Positions 29,602-39,964 of a stretch of 64,000 nucleotides of DNA are shown here, in pieces; the first letter of the stretch is position 1, and each line of letters begins with the position of its first letter. A program made the translations under genes and the position numbers. Below the pieces are notes generated by a model, which was given only the letters and a program-made list of their open reading frames with translations, had not been told where the DNA came from and did no database searches. This stretch comes from Roseibium aggregatum (GTDB lineage Bacteria; Pseudomonadota; Alphaproteobacteria; Rhizobiales; Stappiaceae): contig NZ_JAEKJZ010000002.1 in the NCBI RefSeq assembly GCF_017309185.1, positions 248,001 through 312,000 on the forward strand, read 5' to 3'.

Positions 29602-32259
29602 TCAAAGACCACCGAGATGCGCCTCGATCGCCGAAACCGCGGCATCCGCCTTCGCACCGTCCGGGCCGCCGGCCTGGGCCATGTCCGGACGACCGCCGCC
29701 TCCCCGCCCGCCGAGGGCTTCGGAGCCGATCCTGACCAGATCCACTGCGCTGACCTTGTCGGTCAGATCCTTTGTGACCGCCGTGACAATCGCGGCCTTG
29801 CCGTCCTCGGCCACGTTGATCAGAACCACGACGCCGGATCCGAGTTGAGCCTTGGCCTCGTCGGCCATGCCCTTGAGGTCTTTCGGATTGATGCCTTCCA
29901 CGGTCCGGGCCATGACCTTGAAGCCGCCGACCTCCTTGACCGGAGCCGCGCCGGCTTCGCCGCCCCCCATGGCGAGCTTCTTCCTGGCATCGGCCAGCTC
30001 TTTTTCAAGGCGCTTGCGCTCTTCGACAAGCTGCGCGATCCGGGCCGGAGCTTCGTCCGCGCCGGTCTTCAAAAGTCCGGCAATGTCGCGCATGCGCTTG
30101 TCCTGCGCGTCGAGATAGGCCCGGGCCTCCGATCCGGTCAGGGCCTCGACCCGGCGAACGCCGGCGGCGACAGCGCCTTCGGAAACGATCTTCACCAGAC
30201 CGATATCGCCGGTGCGCCTGACATGGGTGCCGCCGCACAGTTCGAGGGAATAGGGCTTTCCGGCCTTGTCGCCGTGCAGCGCCGTGCCCATGGAGACGAC
30301 CCGGACCTCTTCGCCGTATTTTTCACCGAAAAGCGCCATCGCTCCGGCCTCGATGGCATCGTCCACGGCCATCAGCCGCGTCTCGACCGGAGCGTTCTGG
30401 AGAATGATCTCGTTGGCAAAGGTCTCGACGGTCGCCAGTTCCGCGTCGTCCATCGGCTTTTGATGCGAGAAGTCGAAGCGCAGGCGCTCCGGCGAAACCA
30501 GCGATCCCTTTTGCGCAACATGGGTTCCAAGCACTTCCCGCAAGGCCTCGTGCACAAGGTGCGTGGCCGAGTGGTTGGACCGGATTGCCGTGCGGCGGGC
30601 ATGGTCGACCTTGAGTTCCAAAGCCAGCCCCGCCTTCAGTTCGCCTTCCTCGACGGTCACGCTGTGAACGAACAGACCGTCCGCCTTCTTCTGGGTGTTG
30701 GTCACCTTGACCCTGACCCCGGGCGCGATCATCAGGCCGGTGTCGCCGACCTGACCGCCGCTCTCGCCGTAAAAGGGCGTCTGGTTCAAGATCACGAAGC
30801 CGCTCTGACCCGCGGCAAGCCCGTCCGTCTCCGCATCGTCGGCGACCAGACCCGCGACGACACCTTCCGCCGTCTCGGTCTCGTAGCCCAGAAAATCCGT
30901 GGCGCCGTGCTTTTCCTTCAGAGCGAACCAGACCGTTTCCGTGGCAGCCCCGCCGGAGCCGGACCACGCCGCCCGGGCTTCGGCCTTCTGGCGCTCCATG
31001 GCCGCGCCGAAACCATCGACATCGACGCTGATATCGCGAGCCCGGAGCGCGTCCTGGGTCAGATCGAGCGGGAAACCGTAAGTGTCGTAGAGCTTGAAGG
31101 CGGTTTCGCCGTCGAGCTGCCCGCCAGCGGAAAGGTCCGCCGTGGCGCCGTCCAGAAGCCCCAGTCCGCGTTCCAGCGTCTTGCGGAAACGGGTCTCTTC
31201 GAGTTTCAGCGTTTCGGCGATCAGATCCTCGGCGCGCACCAGTTCCGGATAGGCCCGGCCCATCTCGCGGACCAGCGCGGGAACGAGCTTGTGCATCAGG
31301 GGATCGGCCGCGCCCAGAAGATGGGCGTGACGCATGCCCCGGCGCATGATCCGGCGCAGAACGTAGCCGCGACCCTCGTTGGAGGGCAGCACGCCGTCGG
31401 CGATCAGAAAGCTTGAGGAACGCAGATGGTCTGCAATCACCCGGTGACTGGCAAGGGCCGCCCCTTCCGCATCCACCCCGGTCGCGTTCTCGGACGCTGA
31501 AATCAGCGCCTTGAAGAGATCGATGTCGTAGTTGTTGTGAACACCCTGCATGACCGCAGCGATACGTTCGATTCCCATGCCGGTGTCGATCGACGGGCGC
31601 GGCAGATCGAGGCGTTCCGCCTCCGTCTGCTCATATTGCATGAAGACCAGGTTCCAGATCTCGATGAACCGGTCGCCGTCCTCTTCCGGGGATCCCGGAG
31701 GTCCGCCCCAGATGTGATCGCCGTGATCGTAAAAGATTTCCGAGCAGGGACCGCAGGGACCGGTATCGCCCATGGACCAGAAATTGTCCGAGGTCGCGAT
31801 GCGAATAATCCGGTCTTCGCTCAGACCCGCGATCTTCTTCCACAGATCGAACGCCTGATCGTCCTCGGCGTAGACGGTGACCAGCAGCCTGTCCTTGGAA
31901 AGGCCGAATTCCTTGGTGACCAGGGTCCAGGCAAGCTCGATGGCAAGCTCCTTGAAATAGTCGCCAAAGGAGAAATTGCCGAGCATCTCGAAGAAGGTGT
32001 GGTGCCGGGCCGTGTAGCCGACGTTGTCCAGATCGTTGTGCTTGCCGCCGGCACGTACGCATTTCTGAGACGTCACGGCCCGCGAATAGTCGCGTTTTTC
32101 CAGGCCGGTGAAGACGTTCTTGAACTGGTTCATGCCCGCGTTCGCGAACATCAGGGTCGGATCGTTGCGCGGTACCAGAGGCCCGGACTCCACCACCTCG
32201 TGGCCGTTCTTGTTGAAATAGTCCAGAAAGGCGGAGCGGATTTCATTTACGCCGGTCAT
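29602..32259 (-). CDS. alaS: alanyl-tRNA synthetase
   Basis: 885 residues, full length for AlaRS. The N-terminus is [15 protein letters not shown]. The class-II catalytic core has [24 protein letters not shown] motif (start of it visible at residues about 39-58). The editing domain has [11 protein letters not shown] (HxxxH) and [11 protein letters not shown] zinc ligands, and the C-Ala domain follows. It charges tRNA-Ala with alanine and edits mischarged Ser/Gly. It is immediately downstream of recA on the same strand, a conserved alphaproteobacterial order, but a terminator separates them. Confidence 0.97.
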   Translation of the reverse strand: MTGVNEIRSAFLDYFNKNGHEVVESGPLVPRNDPTLMFANAGMNQFKNVFTGLEKRDYSRAVTSQKCVRAGGKHNDLDNVGYTARHHTFFEMLGNFSFGDYFKELAIELAWTLVTKEFGLSKDRLLVTVYAEDDQAFDLWKKIAGLSEDRIIRIATSDNFWSMGDTGPCGPCSEIFYDHGDHIWGGPPGSPEEDGDRFIEIWNLVFMQYEQTEAERLDLPRPSIDTGMGIERIAAVMQGVHNNYDIDLFKALISASENATGVDAEGAALASHRVIADHLRSSSFLIADGVLPSNEGRGYVLRRIMRRGMRHAHLLGAADPLMHKLVPALVREMGRAYPELVRAEDLIAETLKLEETRFRKTLERGLGLLDGATADLSAGGQLDGETAFKLYDTYGFPLDLTQDALRARDISVDVDGFGAAMERQKAEARAAWSGSGGAATETVWFALKEKHGATDFLGYETETAEGVVAGLVADDAETDGLAAGQSGFVILNQTPFYGESGGQVGDTGLMIAPGVRVKVTNTQKKADGLFVHSVTVEEGELKAGLALELKVDHARRTAIRSNHSATHLVHEALREVLGTHVAQKGSLVSPERLRFDFSHQKPMDDAELATVETFANEIILQNAPVETRLMAVDDAIEAGAMALFGEKYGEEVRVVSMGTALHGDKAGKPYSLELCGGTHVRRTGDIGLVKIVSEGAVAAGVRRVEALTGSEARAYLDAQDKRMRDIAGLLKTGADEAPARIAQLVEERKRLEKELADARKKLAMGGGEAGAAPVKEVGGFKVMARTVEGINPKDLKGMADEAKAQLGSGVVVLINVAEDGKAAIVTAVTKDLTDKVSAVDLVRIGSEALGGRGGGGRPDMAQAGGPDGAKADAAVSAIEAHLGGL

Positions 32260-32463
32260 TCGGGTCTCGCATCGGTCCATGCCCGAAGAGCCGGGCAAAT
32301 TGAATTACGCAATGGCGCCGGATGTGAAGCAATCCGCGCACCGGAACAGCCTTTTAACTTTGACCTCCAACCCTGTCCAGCGGTTGCAGGCCTAGTGGCG
32401 CGTTGGAAGTCGCAAGAAATCGGAAACTCTGTCTCATCCGCTGCTCTAACATGACGGACAACG

Positions 32464-32497
32464 ACAAAAGGGCCTCCCCCGAGACGGGAAAGGCCCT
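32464..32497 (-). terminator. recA terminator
   Basis: On the reverse strand, AGGGCCT (32497-32491) pairs with AGGCCCT (32475-32469) across a GC-rich loop and is followed by TTTT. It lies about 54 nt after the recA stop. Confidence 0.8.
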
Positions 32498-32550
32498 GAA
32501 TGGCCGGACAGAGGTCCGGAACGGCTCGACAGCCTTTCGGCCGGCCTAAC

Positions 32551-33624
32551 TCAATCGTCCGCGGCTTCCTCGGGCGCGGCGTCCGGGTCGATGATCGCAT
32601 CGGCGATCAGGCCCGCGTTCTGGCGCACGGCGAGTTCGATTTCCTCAGCGACCTCCGGATTGTCCCTCAGGAACTGCTTGGCATTCTCGCGGCCCTGACC
32701 GAGGCGCTGGCTGTTGTAGGAGAACCACGCGCCGGATTTTTCCACGACATTGCCCTTCACGCCAAGGTCGATCAGTTCGCCCATCTTGGAGATGCCCTCG
32801 CCATAGACGATATCGAACTCGACCTGCCGGAACGGCGGGGCAAGCTTGTTCTTGACGACTTTCACCCGCGTCTGGTTGCCGACCACCTCGTCCCGGTCCT
32901 TGATCGAACCGATCCGGCGGATATCGAGACGGACGGAGGCGTAGAATTTCAGTGCGTTGCCGCCGGTCGTCGTTTCCGGCGAGCCGAACATCACCCCGAT
33001 CTTCATGCGGATCTGGTTGATGAAGATCACCATGCAATTGGATTTGGAAATCGAGGCGGTCAGCTTGCGCAGGGCCTGGCTCATCAGCCGCGCCTGCATG
33101 CCCGGCAGGCTGTCGCCCATCTCGCCCTCGAGTTCCGCCTTCGGGGTCAGCGCGGCGACGGAGTCAATCACCAGCACGTCGATCGCTCCGGAGCGCACCA
33201 GGGTGTCGGCGATTTCAAGCGCCTGTTCACCGGCATCGGGCTGGGAAATCAGGAGATTGTCGATATCGACGCCCAGCTTGCGTGCATAGATCGGGTCGAG
33301 CGCGTGTTCCGCATCGATGAACGCACAGATCCCGCCATCTTTCTGGGCTTCCGCGACCGTATGCAGCGCCAGCGTGGTCTTGCCCGACGATTCCGGACCG
33401 TAGATCTCGACGATACGTCCGCGCGGCAGCCCACCGATCCCGAGCGCGATATCCAGACCGAGAGACCCGGTCGAGACCGATTGCACCTCGACCGCCTGGC
33501 CTTGTCCCATCTTCATGATGGACCCTTTGCCGAAGGCTCTCTCAATCTGGCTGAGCGCCGCATCCAGCGCTTTTGTCTTATCCATCTGGCTGCTTTCTAC
33601 GAGACGAAGTGATCTTTGTGACAT
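32551..33624 (-). CDS. recA: recombinase RecA
   Basis: 357 residues. Walker A is GPESSGKT (about 76-83); Walker B is [10 protein letters not shown]; the L1/L2 DNA-binding loops lie around MSQALRKL and [13 protein letters not shown]. It drives homologous recombination and SOS induction. The start at 33624 was chosen because AAGGAG lies 7 nt upstream (33637-33632); the frame stays open further upstream through the promoter. The tail is acidic ([12 protein letters not shown]), as usual. Confidence 0.98.
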   Translation of the reverse strand: MSQRSLRLVESSQMDKTKALDAALSQIERAFGKGSIMKMGQGQAVEVQSVSTGSLGLDIALGIGGLPRGRIVEIYGPESSGKTTLALHTVAEAQKDGGICAFIDAEHALDPIYARKLGVDIDNLLISQPDAGEQALEIADTLVRSGAIDVLVIDSVAALTPKAELEGEMGDSLPGMQARLMSQALRKLTASISKSNCMVIFINQIRMKIGVMFGSPETTTGGNALKFYASVRLDIRRIGSIKDRDEVVGNQTRVKVVKNKLAPPFRQVEFDIVYGEGISKMGELIDLGVKGNVVEKSGAWFSYNSQRLGQGRENAKQFLRDNPEVAEEIELAVRQNAGLIADAIIDPDAAPEEAADD

Positions 33625-33962
33625 GGCTACGCTCCTTATTCCACGATGGACGCGCTGTTTCAATGAATGCGTTTGTACACATTTTGTTCTCTTTTTGCAA
33701 GCGCTCAAAGGTAGTTGGAACTTAAGCGGAAATGCGCCTTTGTTTCCAATATGTTCTCATCTGTTCAAATTTAAATTTACGTTACGTCAATTTTGAAAAG
33801 AACAAGACGAGACAACGAGGCTCCGGAGAATCATGCCCTCCCGCGAGAACTCTCCCGGTTGCCGCACCCGCGCGGATCCGGTAGAGCATCGGATCTAGAC
33901 CGGGACGGCCTCAAGAAGCCGGCCGGTGTACCCGGCGCTGTTCAATCGGAGCTTTCCCTTCC
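33625..33962. other. divergent intergenic region, recA and psuK promoters
   Basis: About 340 bases without a credible gene. The recA promoter and LexA-like site are at 33672-33700. The stretch 33720-33800 is AT-rich. I see no distinct regulator site before psuK. Confidence 0.6.
33672..33700 (-). promoter_or_regulatory. recA promoter with embedded LexA-like site
   Basis: On the reverse strand, a -35 TTGCAA (33700-33695) and a -10 TACAAA (33677-33672) are separated by exactly 17 bp. Between and overlapping them is GAAC-N7-GTAC (33689-33675), one base from the alphaproteobacterial LexA consensus GAAC-N7-GAAC. LexA bound here would block RNA polymerase, fitting SOS control. Confidence 0.65.
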
Positions 33963-34886
33963 GTGTCTCCTTCGGCAATCCGTCCCGTTGTCGCCATCGG
34001 CGCGGTTCATATGGACACAATCGCCCACGCGTTCCAGGACATCCGGCCGGAGACGTCGACGCCGGCGCAATTCGGAACCTCCCCCGGCGGCGTTGCCACC
34101 AATGTCGCCAGGGCCTTGAACCGCCTGGGCCTTGAGACCTGTCTTGTCGGTTCCGTTGGAGACGACGGCGCGGCGCAGGCGCTGACCCGCCAGCTCGACG
34201 CGGAAGGTCTTCGCCTTTGCCTCGTGCCCCGGCCGGGCTTTGCCACCGGACGCTATGTCGCCCTGCACGACCCCGACGGCTCGCTCAAGGCGGCCTGCGT
34301 CGACGACCGTATCCTGTCGGAGGCCCCGGCAGATCTTTTCGACGCCGTCCTCGATGAGATCGCCGGGACCGCGCCGGGCCGAACGATCTGGTTCGTGGAA
34401 GCCAACCTGCCGGCCCCGGTGCTGACCCGCGTTCTGGAAAGGACCGGCTCGGGTCTGGTGTTTGCCAATGCGGTCTCAAACGCCAAATCCGTCCGCTTGA
34501 AACCGCATCTCCGCCGGCTGAACTGTCTGATGCTCAACCGGGGCGAAGCCGCCGCCCTGACCGGGAAGCCGGAAGGCACTCCGCTTGCCGCACTCGCCGA
34601 AGCCTTGCGGCACACAGGCCTTGAGACCTTCGTCCTGACCGATGGCGGTTCGCAACTGATGGTTCTGGAAGACGGTTCGTTTGAGCGCTTCGTTCCGGCT
34701 GTCACCAGTATCGTCGATGTGACGGGTGCTGGAGATGCCCTGACCGCAGGTATCATCGCGGCGCTCGCCAGGGGCTTTTCCCTGAAAGAGGCCGTGCCGT
34801 TCGGCCTTTCGGCTGCCGCCCTCACCCTGCGCACGACCGGCGCCCTGGCCGGATCGCTTTCCTGGGCAGCCCTCGGCGGCAACTGA
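33963..34886 (+). CDS. psuK: PfkB-family sugar kinase, probable pseudouridine kinase
   Basis: 307 residues of the PfkB/ribokinase family, from a GTG start. Family signatures: GGVATNVARALNRLG (N-terminal PfkB motif) and DVTGAGDALTAGII (C-terminal motif with the catalytic Asp). Substrate assignment comes from the neighbour: the next gene encodes PsuG, so this enzyme most likely phosphorylates pseudouridine. The 98-bp gap to psuG and same strand suggest an operon. Confidence 0.88.
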   Translation: MSPSAIRPVVAIGAVHMDTIAHAFQDIRPETSTPAQFGTSPGGVATNVARALNRLGLETCLVGSVGDDGAAQALTRQLDAEGLRLCLVPRPGFATGRYVALHDPDGSLKAACVDDRILSEAPADLFDAVLDEIAGTAPGRTIWFVEANLPAPVLTRVLERTGSGLVFANAVSNAKSVRLKPHLRRLNCLMLNRGEAAALTGKPEGTPLAALAEALRHTGLETFVLTDGGSQLMVLEDGSFERFVPAVTSIVDVTGAGDALTAGIIAALARGFSLKEAVPFGLSAAALTLRTTGALAGSLSWAALGGN

Positions 34887-34984
34887 AACAATCGTGTCTG
34901 GACACCGGCGGCATCGAGCGCTATGGCCCGGTTTGAAGAAGCAGATAAAGCCCCTTGAGAGGGCAAGAACGAAAGGCGTTTTCC

Positions 34985-35917
34985 GTGACAGATACCGCTA
35001 TGGCCGAGGCTTACAGGGACCTGATTGTCTTCAACGGCGAGGTCGACGACGCACTGTCCCGAGGCAAGCCGGTCGTTGCCCTGGAATCGACCATCATCAC
35101 CCACGGCATGCCGTTTCCTAAAAACGTCGAAACCGCCCGCCGGGTCGAGGCCGATATCCGGGCGGAGGGCGCCATCCCGGCGACGATCGCGCTGATGGAC
35201 GGCAAGATCAGGGTGGGTCTCGACGACGCCGAACTCGACCGCCTCGCCCGGGCTGAAAGTGTCATGAAATGCTCGCGGGCGGACCTGACATTTGCGCTCA
35301 GTACCGGATGTTTCGGTGCCACGACGGTGGCGGCAACGATGATGGCGGCCCATCTTGCGGGACTGAAGGTTTTCGCCACGGGGGGGATCGGCGGCGTTCA
35401 CAAGGGCGCGGAACAAAGCTTCGACGTTTCCGCCGATCTGGACGAACTCGGCCGTACGCCGGTCTGTGTCGTTTCGGCCGGCGCCAAGGCCCTGCTCGAT
35501 ATTCCGAAAACCCTGGAGGTGCTCGAGACCCGTGGGGTGCCGGTCATCGCCTTCGGGACGGAAGAGCTTCCGGCCTTCTGGTCGCGGGCCAGCGGTTTGA
35601 AAGCACCCTACAGCCTAAACTCTCCAGCCGAAATTGGCGCGCTCCTGAAGATGCGTGACAGGTTTCCGGACCACGGCGGCGTTCTGGTCGCGAACCCGGT
35701 GCCGGAGGACGCAGAAATTCCGCAGGAGGAAATGGCCCGGTATATCGACACCGCGCTCGGCCAAGCGGAAAAGAACGGTGTCCGGGGCAAAGAGGTCACA
35801 CCTTACGTTCTGGGCGCGATCCTGGACCTCACGAACGGCCGCAGCCTCGAGACCAACATCGCGCTGGTCCGCAACAATGCCCGCCTTGCGGCGCGCATCG
35901 CGGCGGAACTGGTCTAA
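34985..35917 (+). CDS. psuG: pseudouridine-5'-phosphate glycosidase
   Basis: 310 residues. The family signature blocks are VALESTIITHGMPFPKN, CSRADLTFALSTGCFGATTV, FATGGIGGVHKGAE and ANPVPEDAEIP. It splits pseudouridine 5'-phosphate into uracil and ribose 5-phosphate, using Mn and an active-site Lys. The GTG at 34985 follows an AAAGG site; an ATG at 35000 is the alternative. With psuK it completes the cytoplasmic pseudouridine salvage route; no transporter is adjacent. Its stop overlaps the convergent channel gene by 4 bp. Confidence 0.95.
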   Translation: MTDTAMAEAYRDLIVFNGEVDDALSRGKPVVALESTIITHGMPFPKNVETARRVEADIRAEGAIPATIALMDGKIRVGLDDAELDRLARAESVMKCSRADLTFALSTGCFGATTVAATMMAAHLAGLKVFATGGIGGVHKGAEQSFDVSADLDELGRTPVCVVSAGAKALLDIPKTLEVLETRGVPVIAFGTEELPAFWSRASGLKAPYSLNSPAEIGALLKMRDRFPDHGGVLVANPVPEDAEIPQEEMARYIDTALGQAEKNGVRGKEVTPYVLGAILDLTNGRSLETNIALVRNNARLAARIAAELV

Positions 35918-38379
35918 CTGCTGCCCTTTTCCGGGCCAGGGGGCGTTTCCACAGCGCTTTCGTGAGGTTTTTCGGTGAGAGCCCGCCTTTCGATGGCCGC
36001 GACCAAGCGGTCGACGTCCTTCAGATGCAGGTCCCGCTGGGGAAACGGTATCTCGACCCCCGCCTTGCCCAATTCGTTGTAAACGGTGAAATAGAGATCC
36101 GATTGGGTTGTCAGGATGTTCTCGACGTTTTTCAGATAGCACCTGAGCTCGAAATCGAGCGAGCTGTCGCCCAGTCCCTTGAACAGGACGAATGGGGCTG
36201 GGTAACGGGCGACGGTGTAGTGACCGCGCGCCGCGGCAAGCAGGATCGACTTCACCTGTTCCAGATCGCTGCCGTAGGCTATTCCGACCGGCAGGATCAG
36301 CCGTCCGGTCTTGGAAGACAGCGTCATGTTCTTCACCGTCCCGGCAATCAGATCGGAATTCGGAATAATGACGTCGTGCCGGTCGAAGGTCTCGATGCGC
36401 GTCGAGCGGACCGAGATCTTGCGCACGTAACCCGATTGTCCGGAGACCTCGATCCAGTCCCCTTCCTTGATCGGACGCTCGATAAGAAGAATGATCCCGC
36501 TGACGAAGTTTGACACGATGGTCTGAAGGCCGAAGCCGATACCGACCGAAAGCGCCCCCGCGACCACCGCGAGACTGGCGAGATTGAGACCCGCCGTGGA
36601 CACCGCGATAAGCGCGGCAAGGGTCAGGCCGATATAGCCGGTACCGGTGACGATCGCCGTCTGCGCACCGGTGTCCATGCGGGTCTGCGGCAGAACGGAC
36701 GCCTTCAGCAAGTTCTGCAGCCACCGGGTTACCGCCACACCGATCCCGAAGACGGCGGCAAGGACAAGAACGGTGTTCAGCGACAGGCGGATATCGCCCA
36801 GTTGGATACCATCGCGCACCAGCCGCCAGAACTCGACAAGGTCGGTCGGTCTGGCACCCCAGCTCAAGGCGATGAGCGGCAGGAAGACGACCGTCAGGAG
36901 ACAGATGAGGCCAATTGAAAAGAAGACGGGCTCCCGGTCCTCGTCGGTCGTCTCCGTTGCCGCTTTGAAAATCAGCAGGGCGACGTGATAGAGCAGGAAC
37001 CCGACTCCAAGCAGCGCCACCGTCACGATCATGGGCAGTGTCGCGATCCGTGAAAGCTGAACGTAGCCGGCCAGCGCCACAACAACCGCAAGCACGGCCG
37101 AGGCTTTCATCAGAAGCGAGAGAAACAGCAAAAAGCCCGAATCCCGCCGCGTGACCGCGGCATCGCTCTCGCCATCCTCGGCCTCTTGCTCCCCGTCCGG
37201 GAGTTTTGGCTGTGTGGCGCCGTCGTGCCTGCCGCGATCGTTTCTCAAAACGCCCGCCAGCAGCCATAGCAGGATTGCCGCGAAGGCGATCAGCGGTGTG
37301 GACGCCACGGAGGTTGCTGCCGGCTGGAAGTCGTAGTCCCGTTCCAGGGCCTCGACAATCACTTCAAGAACGAGAAAGACCCCCAGGGCCTGACACAGAC
37401 GCAGACCGAGCCGGGCCTCCCGTTCGCCCAGATTGAGCAGCCGCCACCCCTGCTGCCCGGGTGAGAAGATCGTGTGACCGAGCCAATGGGCCAAAACCAT
37501 GATCAGGGCCATCACCGGCGTGGCCACAATCACGGTCCTCGCGGAGTTCGGCTGAATGCCGATCAAGGGGACGATCGCGACAAGGGCGGCCGCCCCGACC
37601 GCCGGCAGAACAAGGAAGTTCAAATTGCAGACAATCGCGAATAGCAGAGCCTTCGGACCGCTTTGCTGCCGCTCGGCCAACGCGATGAGCCGGCGGGAAA
37701 CCCATCGCTGAAACACCGCAAGAAAGAGGAAACCGAGAACCCCGAGCCCGATGGCCATCGGGATGGTCTGGTCCAGGCGCTTCGAAACGCTGGGACGGGC
37801 AAGTTCACTCGCAATATCCCGGTTGAGCCTGTTGAAATACTGCCGGATGTCCGCCAGGCCGGCTTCCCAGGTCGACGGTTTCAAGGGAGACGGATATCGC
37901 TGGGACATGCTTTCCCACTCGCGGGCTCGCAATTGCCGGTCCACCAGACGGATCAGGACTTCAGCCTGTCTCAGTTTTTCCCTCGCCGCCCGGATGGGCG
38001 CATCTGCCTGCGCCAGCTGTCCGTTCAGTTCCAAACGCCGGAGCGCGATCTCCTCCGCTTCCTTTTGACCGTCATCGGGAGGCGGGCCAAGGGCGGCCAA
38101 TTGCGCCCGCAGCGTGTCGGCCTCGACGCTGCCGCGCTGAACGATGGCGTTGTTCAACTGCCGGACCTCGGCAAGCTGGGCCCGCAGTTGCTCCAGCGCA
38201 TTGATGGAGACCACCCTTTCGTTGAGCGCCGTTACCGCCCTTTGGAAGAGCTCGGGGCGGGCCTGCGCGCTTTCCGCAACGGGCCCATTGTGCTGCGCGG
38301 TCGCCGGAGCGCCGGCAAGACAAACCGCGAAAAGAACAATCCGCACAATCTGAACGAAGGCATGCCGGGACTGTCTCAT
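35914..38379 (-). CDS. large MscS-family mechanosensitive channel with DUF3772-like periplasmic region
   Basis: 821 residues. A signal peptide (VRIVLFAVCLAGAPATA) leads to a helical periplasmic region (about 25-270), as in DUF3772-containing MscS relatives. About ten transmembrane helices follow, ending in the MscS core: GIGFGLQTIVSNFVSGIILL (pore helix) and the cytoplasmic beta domain GDWIEVSGQSGYVRKISVR, DRHDVIIPNSDLI. It probably releases solutes under osmotic downshock from the inner membrane. The start MRQSRHAFVQ at 38379 was chosen as the first Met giving a complete signal peptide. Confidence 0.92.
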   Translation of the reverse strand: MRQSRHAFVQIVRIVLFAVCLAGAPATAQHNGPVAESAQARPELFQRAVTALNERVVSINALEQLRAQLAEVRQLNNAIVQRGSVEADTLRAQLAALGPPPDDGQKEAEEIALRRLELNGQLAQADAPIRAAREKLRQAEVLIRLVDRQLRAREWESMSQRYPSPLKPSTWEAGLADIRQYFNRLNRDIASELARPSVSKRLDQTIPMAIGLGVLGFLFLAVFQRWVSRRLIALAERQQSGPKALLFAIVCNLNFLVLPAVGAAALVAIVPLIGIQPNSARTVIVATPVMALIMVLAHWLGHTIFSPGQQGWRLLNLGEREARLGLRLCQALGVFLVLEVIVEALERDYDFQPAATSVASTPLIAFAAILLWLLAGVLRNDRGRHDGATQPKLPDGEQEAEDGESDAAVTRRDSGFLLFLSLLMKASAVLAVVVALAGYVQLSRIATLPMIVTVALLGVGFLLYHVALLIFKAATETTDEDREPVFFSIGLICLLTVVFLPLIALSWGARPTDLVEFWRLVRDGIQLGDIRLSLNTVLVLAAVFGIGVAVTRWLQNLLKASVLPQTRMDTGAQTAIVTGTGYIGLTLAALIAVSTAGLNLASLAVVAGALSVGIGFGLQTIVSNFVSGIILLIERPIKEGDWIEVSGQSGYVRKISVRSTRIETFDRHDVIIPNSDLIAGTVKNMTLSSKTGRLILPVGIAYGSDLEQVKSILLAAARGHYTVARYPAPFVLFKGLGDSSLDFELRCYLKNVENILTTQSDLYFTVYNELGKAGVEIPFPQRDLHLKDVDRLVAAIERRALTEKPHESAVETPPGPEKGSS

Positions 38380-38695
38380 GTATTTTTTGCTCTTTGTTGT
38401 GCCGCTGACCGCTTCCGACCGCCGCTTGAACCTTGGTCTGACAATCGGCAAGACGATTGTCAATTCCAAGGCAGACGCCAGGCGGCGGCGACCGGACGAA
38501 AAGTCCCATGGCAGCACCCCCGAAATGAGACTGTCGCAAAAGCCGCATATGGATAAGCGTCGAAGCTCAGGCAGGAACGCGCTACGCCGTTGACAGGACG
38601 GCGCAACCCTGCCCTTACTTGCGGCACGAGACGCAACGGCATCGCCGGACGGAAAATTGTTCAGAATCCGGACCGTATCCCACAGGAGGCCAGAC
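38380..38695. other. divergent intergenic region between MscS-type channel and coiled-coil cluster
   Basis: About 316 bases. It should hold both divergent promoters. A strong AGGAGG ribosome site for the rightward gene is at 38684-38689. No palindrome or repeat stood out. Confidence 0.5.
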
Positions 38696-39901
38696 ATGAC
38701 AGACGCGGCAACCCCTTCAGCCCCGGAAACCGTACCGGCTCCCGCCGGCGGTTTTTCACCGCTTCAGTATCTTGACCGCGCGCTGTCGACGCTCCGCGAC
38801 ATCGGCATCACGCCGGAAAGCGAAACCGACGCGCCGATCAATGCCCTGCTCGAGCAGATTTCCGATCTGTCGCCCGACAAGGTGCTGATCATCACCCGAA
38901 CGCTCGCCCAGGCGTCCAACTTCAACGAAGTCGTGCGCTCCCAGGTCCAGCAGATGGATATCGGCGAGCGATACGAGGAAATCACCAACGCGTTCAATTC
39001 CATCCGCGACGACGCCAAGGCGCTGGTCGATCAGCTGGCGGACGGCAAGATCTCCTTCACCGAGAACCTTGCCAACAAGTGGCGCGACATGCGCCGCGGC
39101 ACCATTTCCGACCGCTTCGACGACATCCGCGGCACCTACAAGGAAGTTGCCCGGGCAACCAAGGACCAGATCGAGCGCGAACAGACGATCCTGGAAGCCT
39201 ATCGCGATTTCCGCGGCGCGCTGAAAAACGCGGAAGTGACCGCGCTGGAGATCCTGAACATCGCCGGCGGCAAGCTGGACGCCGCCAAACAGGCCTTGGA
39301 AGCCGCGTCCAAGGAAGTCGAGTCCTATGCCGGTGACGATCTGGCGCAAAAGGCCCGGCTGGAATTCGCGCGCGATGAAAAGATGCGCGAAATGCAGGAC
39401 GAGGAGAAACGCTACCAGATCGCCAAGGACCTCTCCGACAATCTGACGATCGGCTACAACACGTCCGAAGTGATCATGGCGCGGCTGGTGCAGACCACCA
39501 ACGCCAAGGAACGCGTTTACGCCCAGTCGGTGAGCTTCTTCTCCACCAACGAGTCGGTCCTGACCGCCCTCAACGCCTCCTTCACCGGTTTGCAGGGCCT
39601 GCATGAATCCACCGAAACGCTGAACGCCATGAAGGAAGGCGTCAACAAGAGCCTTGAAACTCTTGCGGAAATCGGCGACGAGGTTCAAAAGAAGGCGCTG
39701 GAGGCTGGCTATGGCCCGACGGTCGCTGCCGCGTCGGTCAAGAAGCTTGTCGATTCGGTGGTCAACTTCCAGGTTCAGTCGCGCGAGATCATTACCGAGA
39801 TGCGGGACATGTCGACCAAGAATTCCGAGGAGATCCGGCTGGCGGTGGAAGACGGCAAGCGCCGGCTCGCCAAACTGACCGCGGAAGGACAGGCCCTCTA
39901 A
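38696..39901 (+). CDS. TelA-like helical coiled-coil protein
   Basis: 401 residues with an AGGAGG site 6 nt before the ATG. It is almost all helical. A short Pro/Ala-rich N-terminus leads to long amphipathic helices, including NEVVRSQVQQMDIGERY and a repetitive C-terminal part (YAQSVSFFSTNESVLTAL, HESTETLNAMKEGVNKSLE). This layout resembles toxic-anion-resistance TelA and phage-shock-type cytoplasmic coiled-coil proteins; the similarity is by eye only. It has no signal peptide or membrane helix. It is followed after 63 bp by a DUF6384 membrane protein and then another coiled-coil protein, and the three probably form one operon. Confidence 0.75.
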   Translation: MTDAATPSAPETVPAPAGGFSPLQYLDRALSTLRDIGITPESETDAPINALLEQISDLSPDKVLIITRTLAQASNFNEVVRSQVQQMDIGERYEEITNAFNSIRDDAKALVDQLADGKISFTENLANKWRDMRRGTISDRFDDIRGTYKEVARATKDQIEREQTILEAYRDFRGALKNAEVTALEILNIAGGKLDAAKQALEAASKEVESYAGDDLAQKARLEFARDEKMREMQDEEKRYQIAKDLSDNLTIGYNTSEVIMARLVQTTNAKERVYAQSVSFFSTNESVLTALNASFTGLQGLHESTETLNAMKEGVNKSLETLAEIGDEVQKKALEAGYGPTVAAASVKKLVDSVVNFQVQSREIITEMRDMSTKNSEEIRLAVEDGKRRLAKLTAEGQAL

Positions 39902-39964
39902 GGCATTGGAAAGGTCCGGCGAAGCGGAAGCCTTCGCTTCGCCCGAACTTGAGAAGACGAATAC

